Notes: a model not told the origin generated them from the sequence alone. Shown: positions 33,907 through 45,246, numbered from the stretch's first letter. The stretch: DNA of 64,000 nucleotides from Haberlea rhodopensis (GCA_907163345.1 CAJQUN010000036.1:2480001-2544000), one strand, 5' to 3'. Made by a program: numbers and translations.

Positions 33907-33980
33907 GAGTTAGTTTCCTTTCTCCCTTTTTTTTTTTTTTGCTTTAATAGTTAGACTTTTCTCTTTTCTTGTATTTTTGC

Positions 33981-34002
33981 CTTACATTGGGGACAATGTA
34001 AG
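33981..34002 (+). other. second hairpin in element F
   Basis: CTTACATTG, the loop GGGA, then CAATGTAAG make a perfect 9-bp stem with a 4-nt loop. It is followed by AAGTATGGGGGAGGG, which resembles the terminal purine tract. Confidence 0.65.
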
Positions 34003-35277
34003 ATTTAAGTATGGGGGAGGGATTAGTGGTGTGTTATTGTTTTCTTATTTCAAAAATACAAAAAAAATCGAAAATTTTGAAAAATTTTGAGCTCATAGTT
34101 AGTAATTAACACATGCTTAGAATCACTAGCCCATGATGAAACCTAATTGATATCATGCATGCTTTTGAACATAGGTGAATTGTTAACCTTGGAACACTTT
34201 GAACTCTAATGCAAAGTTTACTTTAACTTAGTAGTGAATATTTTGAGCACATTATTGTCATGGCTTGTGAAGTGTGCATAGCTTAGTGAAGATTGTGTAA
34301 ATTTTATGATAGTCTTAAGAAGTCTCTAATACATGCTAGAACTTAACTACATGCTCTTTGAGGCGTATGTCTAGACTACTTGCAAACATGAAAGTGATAT
34401 AGGCAATCTTTGATGCGTTTGTGCCTTTCAAGCCTACCATGTAAACAAAATCAATCTCTAGTACCCTTTTTTGAGCCTTAATGCAAAAGAACGGTAGTAT
34501 ATGCTAAGCATACTAAAGACCCACATTCAACATTCCTTGACTAGCTTATCATCCTACCCTTTTTAGCCTAAATGTGATTTTAGTCCATACCTTTGAAGGG
34601 AGTATGATGTATTTCATTCACATGCACCTAGGAATTCATTGAAGTATATGTTTGAAATTCATTGTAAAAAAGAATGAATGGCATGAAAGAAAAGGAATGC
34701 CTTGAAGAATTTGATAAATTATGACTCCAAGGGGAGCCAAGGCATAAAAGAAGAAAAGAATTAAGTTAAACCTTGAAAAATGAACAAGGTTTGAAAAAAT
34801 CATGCAAGAAGAGAAGCTTTTAGTGTGCATATCATCATACTCTCTTGTTTGATATATCCTTATCATTTCTTTCATAAGCCAACACCTAGGCCAAGTTATA
34901 AGCTAAATAAAGACCTACTTGATTCATGTTTGCAAGTGGCTAAGATAGTGGAGAAGAGTGTGCAAGTGAGCTTATTCTTGTGTTAGTGTATGACTTGAGC
35001 TATTATGGCTTTGCATCTTTTGGATCTATAAATTGTGCACAACACTTGTTTATGACCACACACGCGCTTTCACTACTTTGTTGAGTATGAAATGTTTAGG
35101 GATTGAACTTGTTCCACTGTTAACTTTTCACCGCTTTTCATTACTCTGCATGTTTATAATTGTTGAGGCGTTAAAGTGCGGATAAATTGTTTTGTTATGA
35201 ATCTATGAGCCAATTAAAAATATTTTAGTTTTATCTGATTTACTCGAGGTCGAGTAAAGAGTAAGTATGGGGGAGTT

Positions 35278-36799
35278 TGATGTGACTAGAAATAGGCACA
35301 TCTTTTGCGCTTAATTGTCTACGATTTGGTATATTTTGATGGATAAATTGATGCATGTGCTACCTAATCGTATATTTGTATAAATGTAGGAAAAGGTGAA
35401 GAAATCAAGCTAAAATGATGAAAGAAGGAATAAAGTTAAAGGAAAGAGGAAAAAACCAGAATCTATGACACATGTTGCTCCTTTCTCCTCAAATTCTATA
35501 TGTTCCAGCAAGGTTTTGGCAATGTGATCAGCATGAGGTTGTAGAACATTGAGTTATCTACGCGTGGACAGCTGATTCGTCAAATTTGGAGTTCGTATGA
35601 AAAAGTTATGGCCAAAACAGGAAACTTGCCAGAAGCTGAAAAATGAGCGGAAATGTTCTGGAAAAGGCGATCGATCGAGAGCAAATTACGGATCGATCGA
35701 GCGAGGCAGTGGTGTTTTGGAAAATATGGAAACATGATTTCTTTCCTTCCCAAGGAGATTCCAACCTATTCCATCAACCTCCCAGCCTCCTTATACACGA
35801 TTTTGAGAGTAAATTAGACATAATTTCATACCTTAGGAGAGTTTTAGATTTTAGAATAATTTTCTTCCAACTTTTATCAAGAACAACACGAAGAACGGAA
35901 CCGGAATCGACAAGCCGGAATCTTGATTCCTTTTAGTAACTCTTTCTTCACCTATTAGTTTGACGTTTTTTAGATTAATTTTGATTGTTGTTAATCTAGA
36001 TATGAGTAGCTAAATACTTTTGTGATTCTCAGTTTAGGAAAACGATACATTGGATGTTTACGATTCTTGTGAGATAAGTTTTGATTGTTGATTTTCTTTG
36101 AGTATCAATTGTTTTTCTGATTTGATTTTTCATAATTGTTATGTATGATTGTTGGATTGATCATCTAGCTTTTGTTCATACAATTTCACGCTAAATTAGA
36201 TATCAAATACGGAATCGTTTATCCCTCTAATTTATGAAGCAACTAAGATTAATTAAATTCCGCTTGTGAGTTTGTTAAATTCTTAGGAAAAACAATTGAC
36301 TAGATTAAACATAGACGCTTGGATTATGTTGTTTAGATTCATCGATCTCACTAGTTCATATGCTATCTTCGATTTAAATCTTAATCGCTTGTATTTTGAT
36401 TGATTGTTTGATAAGGGTTAAACTAGAACGCTTGGGCTAGTTAACTAAACTTAAGGTGAGATATGACTTTGATTATTGGATTAAACATCCACGATGAATA
36501 TTCATAAGAGAATTGAATCGTATGTGAAGATCGATGACCAAGATAGTAAACACCAATTGTAAAGTTAACCGAAAACCGAGAATCGCTCTTTTCTCATAAG
36601 TTAATTCATCTAGTTTACTTTTGCATCATAGTAGTAGTATTATTCAATTGATTTCAAAAACCCCTTTTTATTTTTGTTTGCATAAATTAACACAAAGATA
36701 TAACCTTCCTCGTGGGATTGATCCCTACTCACGCTACTACATTCATTACTGTTATTAACTTGAGAGGGTTAATTTGGGCGTACACGATAAACGCTACCA
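35278..36799 (+). repeat. right LTR of element F
   Basis: It is 1522 bp and pairs with 29725-31232. The GATCGATC clusters are at about 35668-35698. Confidence 0.93.
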
Positions 36800-36804
36800 C
36801 ACAT

Positions 36805-37423
36805 ATCGACTCATTCGAGGACGGCCATGCATTTTTAGTCTTACTTGATCAATGGCCCAAACACTTCTCCTGTTATATAGGAGGGACAAATCCTATCTTG
36901 ATCAATCAACATCCCTCTACATAACTCGTAGTGTATCCAATAGTTGCCTTTATAGTTTACCATGTTACAGGTAACGTTTGACAATATCAAGATACATAAC
37001 TCTTTATGTTGGGATCTCTGATGATCTCAAGTTTTAAGGATTACATACATTATTATCACTATGAGAATTGCTTATGACACTCATATAACTATCCATGTAG
37101 CATTCTCATGGTGGGTCTGTCCAGTACATTGTTCTCTAACATGTACCCATGTGTTGATTTGATATCTCATATCCATGAACAATTCATCAATCAAAACATA
37201 CTAATCTCAATGTATTATCATTATCCTTATTTATGATAATACTTGACTAGGGACAATTTTTAAGAATAATACAATATTATTCTAAGGACATTAACTTATA
37301 TATCAATTCATATTGCACAGATATTCGAATAATATATAATAATGACTTGCCATTAATAAAATCGTAATACATTGTATGTCGTAAACAATCATCTAATGAC
37401 TTGTCTTAGGGCATATCCCAACA
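36805..37423 (-). repeat. 3' LTR of element B, part 2
   Basis: It continues the LTR after element F (ATCGACTCATTCG...) to ...CATATCCCAACA. It retains a stretch, ACATTATTATCACT, near 37047-37060 that is missing from the 5' LTR. Confidence 0.92.
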
Positions 37424-37442
37424 AATCTCCCACTTGCACTAA
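37424..37442 (-). other. polypurine tract of element B
   Basis: AGTGCAAGTGGGAGATT on the minus strand lies against the 3' LTR. Confidence 0.75.
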
Positions 37443-37858
37443 GACCAATCAGACATATACCTAATGCCTAAGGATCTAGTATGACGATCATGCTTCTGCT
37501 GTGATAGTGGCTTCGTCAATGGGTCAGATACATTATCATCTGTTGGTACTTTGCATATTTTAACATCTCCCCTTTCAACGATTTCTCGAATGAAATGAAA
37601 GCGCCGAAGTATGTGCTTGGATCTTTGGTGAGATCTAGGTTCCTTAGCCAATGCGATCGCTCCATTGTTGTCACAATAGAGTTCTATCGGATCCTTAATG
37701 CTAGGCACCACTCCAAGTTCAGAAATGAACTTCCTGATCCAAACAGCTTCCTTTGCTGCATCTGAGGCAGCAATGTACTCAGCTTCCGTTGTAGAATCGA
37801 CTACTGTCTCTTGCTTTGAACTCTTCCAGCTCACAGCACCTCCATTTAGGCAATACAC
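37439..37858 (-). CDS. element B RNase H and polyprotein C-terminus
   Basis: It is a 139-codon open frame, the last part of the copia polyprotein. It contains SWKSSKQETV, STTEAEYIAASDA, the catalytic-domain ELYCDNNGAIALAKEP, and a C-terminus VSDPLTKPLSQQKH. It is separated from RT by one frame change around 37846-37858. The RNase H acidic residues (D in the YTDAS motif, E in AEY, D in CDN) are present when both frames are read. Confidence 0.85.
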   Translation of the reverse strand: MYCLNGGAVSWKSSKQETVVDSTTEAEYIAASDAAKEAVWIRKFISELGVVPSIKDPIELYCDNNGAIALAKEPRSHQRSKHILRRFHFIREIVERGDVKICKVPTDDNVSDPLTKPLSQQKHDRHTRSLGIRYMSDWS

Positions 37859-38559
37859 ATATCCTGATTGCGATCGAAAATCATCTTTGTCGGTTTGAAA
37901 CTTGCATCAGTGTAACCAATTACATTGAGCTCTTCCTCACCTCCATAAATCAAGAATGTATCCTTAGTTCTTCTCAAGTATTTCAGGATATTCTTGACTG
38001 CAATCCAGTGACTTTCACCTGGATCAACTTGATATCTGCTCGTCATGCTCAAAGCATACGAGACATCGGGACGAGTACATATCATGACATACATGATAGA
38101 TCCAATAGCTGACGCATATGGAATCTTACTCATGCGTTGTCTCTCATCTGGTGTTGAAGGACACTGATCCTTCGAGAGATGTATTCCATGTGTCATAGGC
38201 ACGAATCCTTTCTTAGATTCTTGCATGCTAAACCGTTTTAGCACTTTGTCTATGTATGTACTTTGACTTAGGCCAAGTAATCTTCTTGATCTATCTCTAT
38301 AGATCTTGATTCCTAATACATAGGTGGCTTCACCCAAGTCTTTCATAGAAAAGCAATTCCCTAGCCAAATCTTTACAGATCGTAAGGCAGGGATATCATT
38401 CACAATTAGAAGTATGTCATCTACATACAATATTAGGAAGATAATTATGCTCCCACTGACCTTCTTGTAGACACAAGGTTCATCTACGTTTTTGATGAAA
38501 CCAAACTCTTTGACTGCATCATCAAAACAAAGATTCCAACTCCGAGAAGTTTGCTTCAA
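37846..38559 (-). pseudogene. element B reverse transcriptase, C-terminal two-thirds
   Basis: It is a 237-codon open frame with LYVDDILLIVND (catalytic box), FSMKDLGEATYVLGIKI, ICTRPDVSYALSM and the start of RNase H, VIGYTDASF. It would normally be continuous with the frames on either side; a stop and frameshifts separate it. Confidence 0.85.
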
Positions 38560-39323
38560 TCCATAAATGGATCGTTGTAGCTTGCATACTTTCCAGCATC
38601 CTTTGGATCGACAAAACCCTCGGGCTGTGTCATGTACACATCCTCAAGCAGATTTCCATTAAGGAAAGCTGTTTTGACATCCATCTGTCAGATTTCATAA
38701 TCATGAAATGCAGCTATTGCAAGTAAGATCCTTATGGATTTAACCATGGCAACTGGTGAAAAAGTTTCATCATAGTTAATACCATGAATTTGTTTGAACC
38801 CTTTTGCAACCATGTCGGTCTTCTTCTTGAAAATCCATTTGCACCCTATGGGTCTCACCCCTTCAGGTGGGTCAACCAAAGTCCATACTTGGTTTGCATA
38901 CATGGATTCCATTTCAGATTTCATGGCTTCTTGCCATTTCTCATAATCAATGCCCATTATAGCTTCTTGATAAGATGACAGCTCATCCTCATCAATAAGT
39001 AGTAAGTCACCTTGTTGAGTCACAAGAAATTCATATCTCTGTGGCTCCCGGTATTCTCTTACAGACCTACGCTGGGCTTGTGTCTCTTGAGCAGGCACTT
39101 TATCCACAACAGCTTGTGGTGTCTGCTCTGTTTCCATCTCAATATCATGTTCAGTGTTTTCTTGTGGTTGAACTTCACTAAGTTCTATATGTCTCCCACT
39201 GGTTTTTCTAGAAATAAATTCTCTTTCAAGAAAAACACCAGTCCGAGCAACAACCACTTTGTTCTCGGTGGGATAATAGAAATAGTATCCTTTCGTTTCC
39301 TTAGGATACCCCACAAATAACAC
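38560..39323 (-). pseudogene. element B integrase tail and RT start
   Basis: It contains the poorly conserved integrase-RT linker, then LSSYQEAIMG, WTLVDPPEGVRPIGCKWIF and VAKGFKQIHG. About 11 residues between KKKTDM and VAKGF are missing relative to element A, in frame. A TGA at about 38687 interrupts the segment before QMDVKT. Confidence 0.82.
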
Positions 39324-41371
39324 TTATCAGATTTGGGTCCAAGTTTGTTAGAGGCGTGACGTCTCACGAAAGCCTCACAACCCCAAATCTTCATAAAAGA
39401 CATACCAGGACGTTTTCCAGTCCATATCTCATATGGTGTCTTTTCCACTGATTTAGATGGAACACGGTTCAGTATGAATATTGCTGTTTCTAAACCATGT
39501 CCCCAAAAGGATATCGGAAGATCTGCATGACTCATCATTGATCTAACCATGTCCAACAAGGTTCGATTTCTCCTCTCGGATACACCATTCCATTGTGGTG
39601 TATACAGAGGAGTGAGTTGTGGGACTATCCCACACTCCTTTAGATAGTCATGAAACTCTTGGCTAAGGTATTCACCTCCTCGATCTGATCGAAGGATTTT
39701 GATACTTTTACCAAGTTGGTTTTGTACTTCATTCTTGAAATCCTTTAACTTTTCAAAGGTTTCATGTTTATGTTTCATTAGGTACACATACTCATATCTA
39801 CTGAAGTCATCAGTAAATGTAACGAAGTATTGAAAACCACCTCTAGCATGTGTGCTTATTGGTCCACATACATCACTATGTATGAGACTCAATAAATCAT
39901 TTGTCCTTTCAACATGTCCCTTGAAATGAGCTTTAGTCATCTTGCCCATTAAACAAGATTCACATGTTTCATATGATTCAAAATCAAATGAATCCAATAC
40001 TCCATCCTTATGAAGTTTTGATATGCGATTCTCGTTTATATGGCCCAAGCGACAATGCAAGAGATAAGTTGGATTACAATCATTATTTTTAATCCTTTTA
40101 GTATTAATGTTATAGACAGGCATATCTAGATTTAAGATATAAAGACCATTAATCATTTGTGCACTTACATAAAACATATCATTTGAATAAATAGAACAAT
40201 AGTTGTCCTTTATCATAAATGAAAATCCACACTTGTCCAAACAAGAAATAGAAATAATGTTTTTGGTAATAGACGGCACAAAATAACAGTTTTTCAAAAT
40301 CAATGATAAACCAGAAGGCAAAGATAAATGGTAAACTCCTACAGCTAATGCAGCAACTCTTGCTCCATTTCCAACTCGGAGATCAACTTCGCCTTTCGCC
40401 AACGTCCTACTCCTTTTGAGATCCTGCACATTTACACAAATGTGAGATTCACATCCAGTATCTAATATCCAAGATGAAGAAGTAGATAAATTGACTTCTA
40501 TAACAAAAATACCTGAATTGGAAGTCACACTTCCCTTTGTCTTCTTAAGATCTTCCAGATATACTTTGCAGTTCCTTTTCCAATGACCGGTCTCACCGCA
40601 ATGGAAACAGTTCCCTTCCTTTGCCACTCCTCCCTTTGGCTTTAGTGTAAAAGCATGTGACTTAGACTTAACAAGGACCTTCTTGTTCTTCTTGTAGCTC
40701 TTAGCTTTAGTCTTTCCTTTGCTCTTATTCACAATAAGAACATTTGTAGGCTTAGACTTCTTGCTATTTGCTTCAAAAGTTCTAAGCATGCCAAGTAACT
40801 GTGGTAGAGTCTTTTCAATTTCAATCATATTGTAATTCAAGACAAATTGACTGAAGCTTTCAGGCAACGATTGCAAGATCACGTCAGTGGCCAACTCTTG
40901 GTCCAAAGGAAAACCCAGCTTCTCCAGATTCTCAATATACCCAATCATTTTGAGTACATGAGTTCCAACTAGACTTCCTTCTACCATTCTACACTGGAAC
41001 AACGCTTTAGAGACGTCATACCTCTCTTGTCTTGCTTGTTGTTGGTACAGTTGCTTTAGATGCTCGATCATATCGAACGTCTCCATTTCCTCATGTTGCT
41101 TCTGAAGCTCAGAGTTCATGGTGGCAAGCATAAGGCACCCAACATCAAGTGCGTCATTTTGATGCTTCTTATAAGCATATTTATCGGCTTTAGCAGCCGT
41201 CAAGGGAGGTTCCTCAGCAGGTAAGGGTTCCTCTAGGACATATTGCTTCTTTTCTTGCTTGAGGACAATCCTCAAATTCCTATACCAGTCTAGGAAATTT
41301 GTCCCATTCAGTTTGTCATTCTCAAGGACCGATCGCAATGATAATGTGCTTGTGACGTTGTTAGTTGCCAT
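39185..41371 (-). CDS. element B gag-protease-integrase (728 codons)
   Basis: This long intact frame starts at ATG 41371 (MATNNVTSTLS). Gag covers residues about 1-250 with LNGTNFLDWYRNLRIVL. The CCHC knuckle CFHCGETGHWKRNC is near 256-269. The protease motif WILDTGCESHICVN is near 302-315 and has DTG rather than the common DSG. The pre-integrase CRLGHINENRISKLHKDG is near 440. The integrase core has LIHSDVCGPIS, FTDDFSRY, LRSDRGGEYLSQ and QWNGVSERRNR, i.e. the D, D and E residues of the catalytic triad. The frame is lost at about 39320, just before the integrase C-terminus ends. This piece may still be translatable. Confidence 0.9.
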   Translation of the reverse strand: MATNNVTSTLSLRSVLENDKLNGTNFLDWYRNLRIVLKQEKKQYVLEEPLPAEEPPLTAAKADKYAYKKHQNDALDVGCLMLATMNSELQKQHEEMETFDMIEHLKQLYQQQARQERYDVSKALFQCRMVEGSLVGTHVLKMIGYIENLEKLGFPLDQELATDVILQSLPESFSQFVLNYNMIEIEKTLPQLLGMLRTFEANSKKSKPTNVLIVNKSKGKTKAKSYKKNKKVLVKSKSHAFTLKPKGGVAKEGNCFHCGETGHWKRNCKVYLEDLKKTKGSVTSNSGIFVIEVNLSTSSSWILDTGCESHICVNVQDLKRSRTLAKGEVDLRVGNGARVAALAVGVYHLSLPSGLSLILKNCYFVPSITKNIISISCLDKCGFSFMIKDNYCSIYSNDMFYVSAQMINGLYILNLDMPVYNINTKRIKNNDCNPTYLLHCRLGHINENRISKLHKDGVLDSFDFESYETCESCLMGKMTKAHFKGHVERTNDLLSLIHSDVCGPISTHARGGFQYFVTFTDDFSRYEYVYLMKHKHETFEKLKDFKNEVQNQLGKSIKILRSDRGGEYLSQEFHDYLKECGIVPQLTPLYTPQWNGVSERRNRTLLDMVRSMMSHADLPISFWGHGLETAIFILNRVPSKSVEKTPYEIWTGKRPGMSFMKIWGCEAFVRRHASNKLGPKSDKCYLWGILRKRKDTISIIPPRTKWLLLGLVFFLKENLFLEKPVGDI

Positions 41372-43187
41372 GGATATCTACAATATAAATATGCAAAATA
41401 AGTTTATGATTTTAATCATTTAATATGGTCTTATATTAAATGACACTCCCACTATTTTGTTTAAAATATCAACCCTCGAAACTATTAGTGGGCCAAGATC
41501 CATATTTCACTTAATCTTGAGTTAGCTTTGGCTAATCGCCCAAGACTCGGTTATTTAGGTAGACAACACTTTGTCAATTACATCACATGTAATTCTTGGA
41601 TGGTTGGACGAACAACACTTTGTTCAAATTCATCTAATGGATTATTATCCAACCCCATGCCTCTAGGTTCCCAATCCTATTGAGATAACACTAGTTAAGT
41701 CGAACCCAATTTAAAATAACACGGATATCACTATTATCCTTTCGCGCCTTACTAAGATTGTCACGGTGCTTTGCTTTGGCAAACCCACACATGTTCAATC
41801 GAAGTCTTGACGAGTATTTTTAATTGGAAGGCATCTTAAACTTAATATTATAAGAGAGATTTATTGATCTCATGATTTTATTAATATTGAAAATGTGTCC
41901 AGTACATATATGAATATATACATATCTACATATATATATAAGCATCAATATTAAATAAAACAGTAAACATGCATCTCATACATCAACATAAAGTTAAACG
42001 TGACATGGTTATAGCCCCAACTAATGATTTTCTCAAGCCAATGAGAAAATCCTAAAGGTAAACCTAAGGTAACTTCTCCAAGCACCTCTTTGGCTCCCTT
42101 TTGTGAATGGCCTCCTCATCCCGACACCTTTGTCCATCTTCAATGATCTCCATCAATAACATAAACTATACTATATAACATTTACAAGATATAGAGAGTT
42201 CCTCGAGTCACATTCGAGGGGATCGTAGGGGAGGGATAACATTTAGAAAAATAGAGAAGGCACGACACGCAGGCCGTATTAAATTACAAACATTCACAAA
42301 ATCCTATCTAATAGGTCATAGGGCTATAACCATGCACCATGCTCAAACAACACATAAAACATGCTATAACAATTAATGAATTAAATTCTAAACATTTTAA
42401 AATTAATTCCAATAAAACTGTAAAATAAAATTTTTGAAAATTATCGTACGCTCGGGACATCACATGCCACAAAGCTAAATGCGACTCAAACCATGAGCCA
42501 AATGGGTCCGAACCATCTAACCACACGGCTGGACCATGCATGGGCCTAGGGTTCGAAACCCTAGCCCAAGCCACGGTCCGAGCCATGTGCGTCCATGCGG
42601 CGCCGCTAGGGTTCCAACCCTAGCCGTCCAAGCGCCGTTTTCATGTTCATCGAGCCACATGGTTCGAAATTCTTAGCCACGAGCCACTGTCCAACCATGC
42701 ACGAATTATGATGGTGGCGGCTCGACCATCTCGAGCCAATGGGTTTAAAAAACCCTAGCTCTCACGTGGAAGTAGCCGTCAACCCTCATATTTTCGTGGA
42801 CCATGATCGAACCATCTTGCAGGGCATTAAAACTTATCGAGCCAAAAGAGTTCCAAACTCAAGCCATGTTTCGACACCTCCATTCACGAACATGAGCCGC
42901 AACGGCTAGACAATCTCGAGCCAAGGATTCGAAAACCCTAGCCCTCATGTGGCCGCCGTGGGTCAATGTGATGGTGGTGGCCGAACCATCAAGCTATGGG
43001 CTTGGTTTTGCACCTTCATGTATCGTATACAATAAACTTCAATTATATCAAATATAATTTTACGATAATTTCACAAACTCGATTTACTCATATCATATAT
43101 GATTATATACAATTTTATTAGCATGCAATACAAATCTAAATATGATTAAACAATTAACCACAAAAATCCGATATAAGCTTTGTACAC
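41372..43187 (-). other. element B long untranslated leader
   Basis: About 1.8 kb lies between PBS and gag. The part from 42470 to 43010 has loose repeats of a CGAGCCA...CCATC unit with CpG-rich words. No coding function is seen; an open frame at 42308-42586 is within this repeat and not supported. Confidence 0.6.
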
Positions 43188-43200
43188 GGCTCTGATACCA
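43188..43200 (-). other. PBS of element B
   Basis: TGGTATCAGAGCC on the minus strand lies one base from the 5' LTR end. It is the initiator tRNA-Met type. Confidence 0.9.
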
Positions 43201-43201
43201 C

Positions 43202-44674
43202 TGAAAGTAATCCAACGAGCATACAATGCAGCGGAATTTAAATATTGGATTACTAAAACCGCTGATCTATACAAAGTGATCATATCGGAATAGAGATAAT
43301 AAAAGAGTCTCACCCTTGTAGCGTGTTTGAAGCAGATTCCACGTTGTAGCACCTCGAGTCACAAACAAAAGTTTGCACCTTTGTCTCTACGGTATCCACA
43401 CGATCAAATCAAACAAGGGACGTTCAAGAACAAGTTGCTAGACTTATTCTTGAACCAAAACTGAACTCCCAGTTCAAAACCGATCAACGACTACCAATCT
43501 CTTCTCCCAAGAACTCGACGGCGGCCGTGAGTTCTGATGAGAGAAAGAGGCGGCCGAATGGAGTAGAGTGGAGGCTAGGTTATGTGATTATGAATTGTAT
43601 CTCTAACAATTAATTATAACCTTGTATTTATATTATAAGATTTAATTAAGGTTCAAGACTTTCTTAAAGTCTCATGGGCCCAAACCCATGATTTAATTAA
43701 ATCCTTATAATCATTTAATTAAGACTCTTCTTAATTAATTAATTCATCCAATGAATTTAATTTTCCCTTATCGATTTAATCTTTTGTGCGACCCGATAGG
43801 ATCTTGTAATGTTGGCAGTGACATAAAATCTCATTTTATGTCACAAGCAATGAGCGGTATCTAGCAACACATCAAGGCTACCCAAATTACAAGAATGTCA
43901 TTGACTCGACATTAACCTTAGAACTTGTGATAATATTAACCATGTAACTTAATCCCTTTGTCCATGTGTTTAGATTGAACACGAGTCATGGAATAGTCAT
44001 ACTCGTATATTCAATCTCTATTTCTTGATCCCCAAGTAGAACTAAAATAAACGAATAAGCTCGATATCACATATCGACTCATTCGAGCACGGCCATGCAT
44101 TTTTAGTCTTACTTGATCAAGGGCCCAAACACTTCCTGTTATATAGGAGGGACAAATCCAATCTTGATCAATCAACATCCCTCTGCATAACTCGTAGTAT
44201 ATCCAATAGTTGCCTTTATAGTTTACCCTGTTACAGGTAACGTTTGACAATATCAAGATACATAACTCCTTATGTTGGGATCTCTGATGATCTCAAGTCG
44301 TAAGGATTACATATGAGAATTGCTTATGACACTCATATAACTATCCATGTAGCATTCTCATGGTGGGTCTGTCCAGTACATTGTTCTCTAACATGTACCC
44401 ATGTGTTGATTTGATATCTCATATCCATGAACAATTCATCAATCAAAACATACTAGTCTCAATGTATTATCATTATCCTTATTTATGATAATACTTGACT
44501 AGGGACAATCTTTAAGAATAATACAATATTATTCTAAGGACATTAACTTATATATCAATTCATATTGCACAGATATTCGAAAATATATAATAATGACTTG
44601 CCATTAATAAAATCATAATACATTGTATGTCGTAAACAATCATCTAATGACTTGTCTTAGGGCATATCCCAACA
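43202..44674 (-). repeat. 5' LTR of element B
   Basis: It is 1473 bp, TGTTGGGATATGCCC on the coding strand to ...GGATTACTTTCA. It carries a TATATAA promoter box at 44139-44145. Compared with the 3' LTR it lacks about 15 bp near 44313. Confidence 0.93.
44139..44145 (-). promoter_or_regulatory. TATA box of element B 5' LTR
   Basis: CTCCTATATAACAGG on the minus strand is conserved in all copies of this LTR family in the window. Confidence 0.5.
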
Positions 44675-44679
44675 AGAAC

Positions 44680-45030
44680 CACATCCAGTATCTAATACCC
44701 ATGATGAAGAACTAGATAGATTGACCTCTATTACAAAAAAACCTGAAGTAGAAGTCATACTTCCCTTCGTCTTCTTAAGATCTTCCAGGTATAACTTGCA
44801 GTTTCTCTTCCAATGTCCGGTCTCACCGCAATGGAAGCAATTTCTTCCTTAGCCACTCCTCCCTTTGGCTTAAGTGCTTTAGCATGAGGCTTACATTTGA
44901 CAGAGACTTTCTTGTCTTTTTTAAAGCCCTTTGCTTTAGCCTTTCCCTTGCCCTTTATTCACAATAAAAACATTTGTGGGCTTAGACTTCTTTGTGTTTG
45001 TCTCGTAAGTTCTCAACATACCAAGCAACT
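44680..45030 (-). pseudogene. copia A zinc-knuckle and protease fragment
   Basis: It resumes immediately after element B, with the coding sequence of the protease start and a CCHC knuckle (C..CGETGHWKR.C type, frameshifted). It aligns with 40453-40800 of element B. It ends at a deletion junction that joins it to LTR sequence at about 45030. Confidence 0.8.
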
Positions 45031-45195
45031 GTGCCTTTTTCTTTGAATGGACTATAGGTTAAGCTTTTAGTTAATTCTAAAATTTAAGTCTGACCCCGTA
45101 ATCTAATATGCATTATATATATATAGACATGAGGCGGCTACCGAATGGTTTATGGAAACCCTATAGCCCATATCAGTTTCCCGTCTATATATATA

Positions 45196-45246
<51 letters not shown>

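Larger units (their letters stand above)
33844..35277 (+). other. element F 3' non-coding domain
   Basis: No pol domain is detectable. Two strong inverted repeats lie near its start (33887-33906 and 33981-34002). A purine tract, AAGTATGGGGGAG, ends the domain at 35262-35274. The distal part, from about 34990, is shared with F2 at 53470-53752. Confidence 0.75.
29725..36799 (+). mobile_element. Athila-like Gypsy element F with gag and protease only
   Basis: This 7075-bp element has a perfect TSD, CACAT (29720-29724 and 36800-36804), in the 3' LTR of element B. LTRs are 29725-31232 and 35278-36799. The PBS TTGGCGCCGTTGCCGGGGA is the form used by Athila/Tat elements. The coding part encodes gag and an aspartic protease and then ends at 33843. 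The following 1.4 kb has no RT, RNase H or integrase. It therefore resembles a TR-GAG type non-autonomous element that must be mobilised in trans. The LTRs differ by few changes, including a 17-bp indel. Confidence 0.92.
28854..44674 (-). mobile_element. copia element B (younger Angela/TAR-like copy) with nested Athila-like insert
   Basis: It is flanked by a perfect TSD, AGAAC (28849-28853 and 44675-44679), within its relative A. The 5' LTR is 43202-44674. The 3' LTR is split into 28854-29724 and 36805-37423 by element F. The internal part has PBS, leader, a 728-codon gag-protease-integrase ORF, RT and RNase H in copia order. Net of F it is about 8.7 kb. Only a few frame breaks are present, so it is the youngest copia in the window, though still defective. 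Confidence 0.93.

Noticed and set aside
42308..42586. 92-codon ORF in the leader of element B
   Set aside because: It overlaps imperfect CGAGCCA repeats and has no homologous frame in element A.
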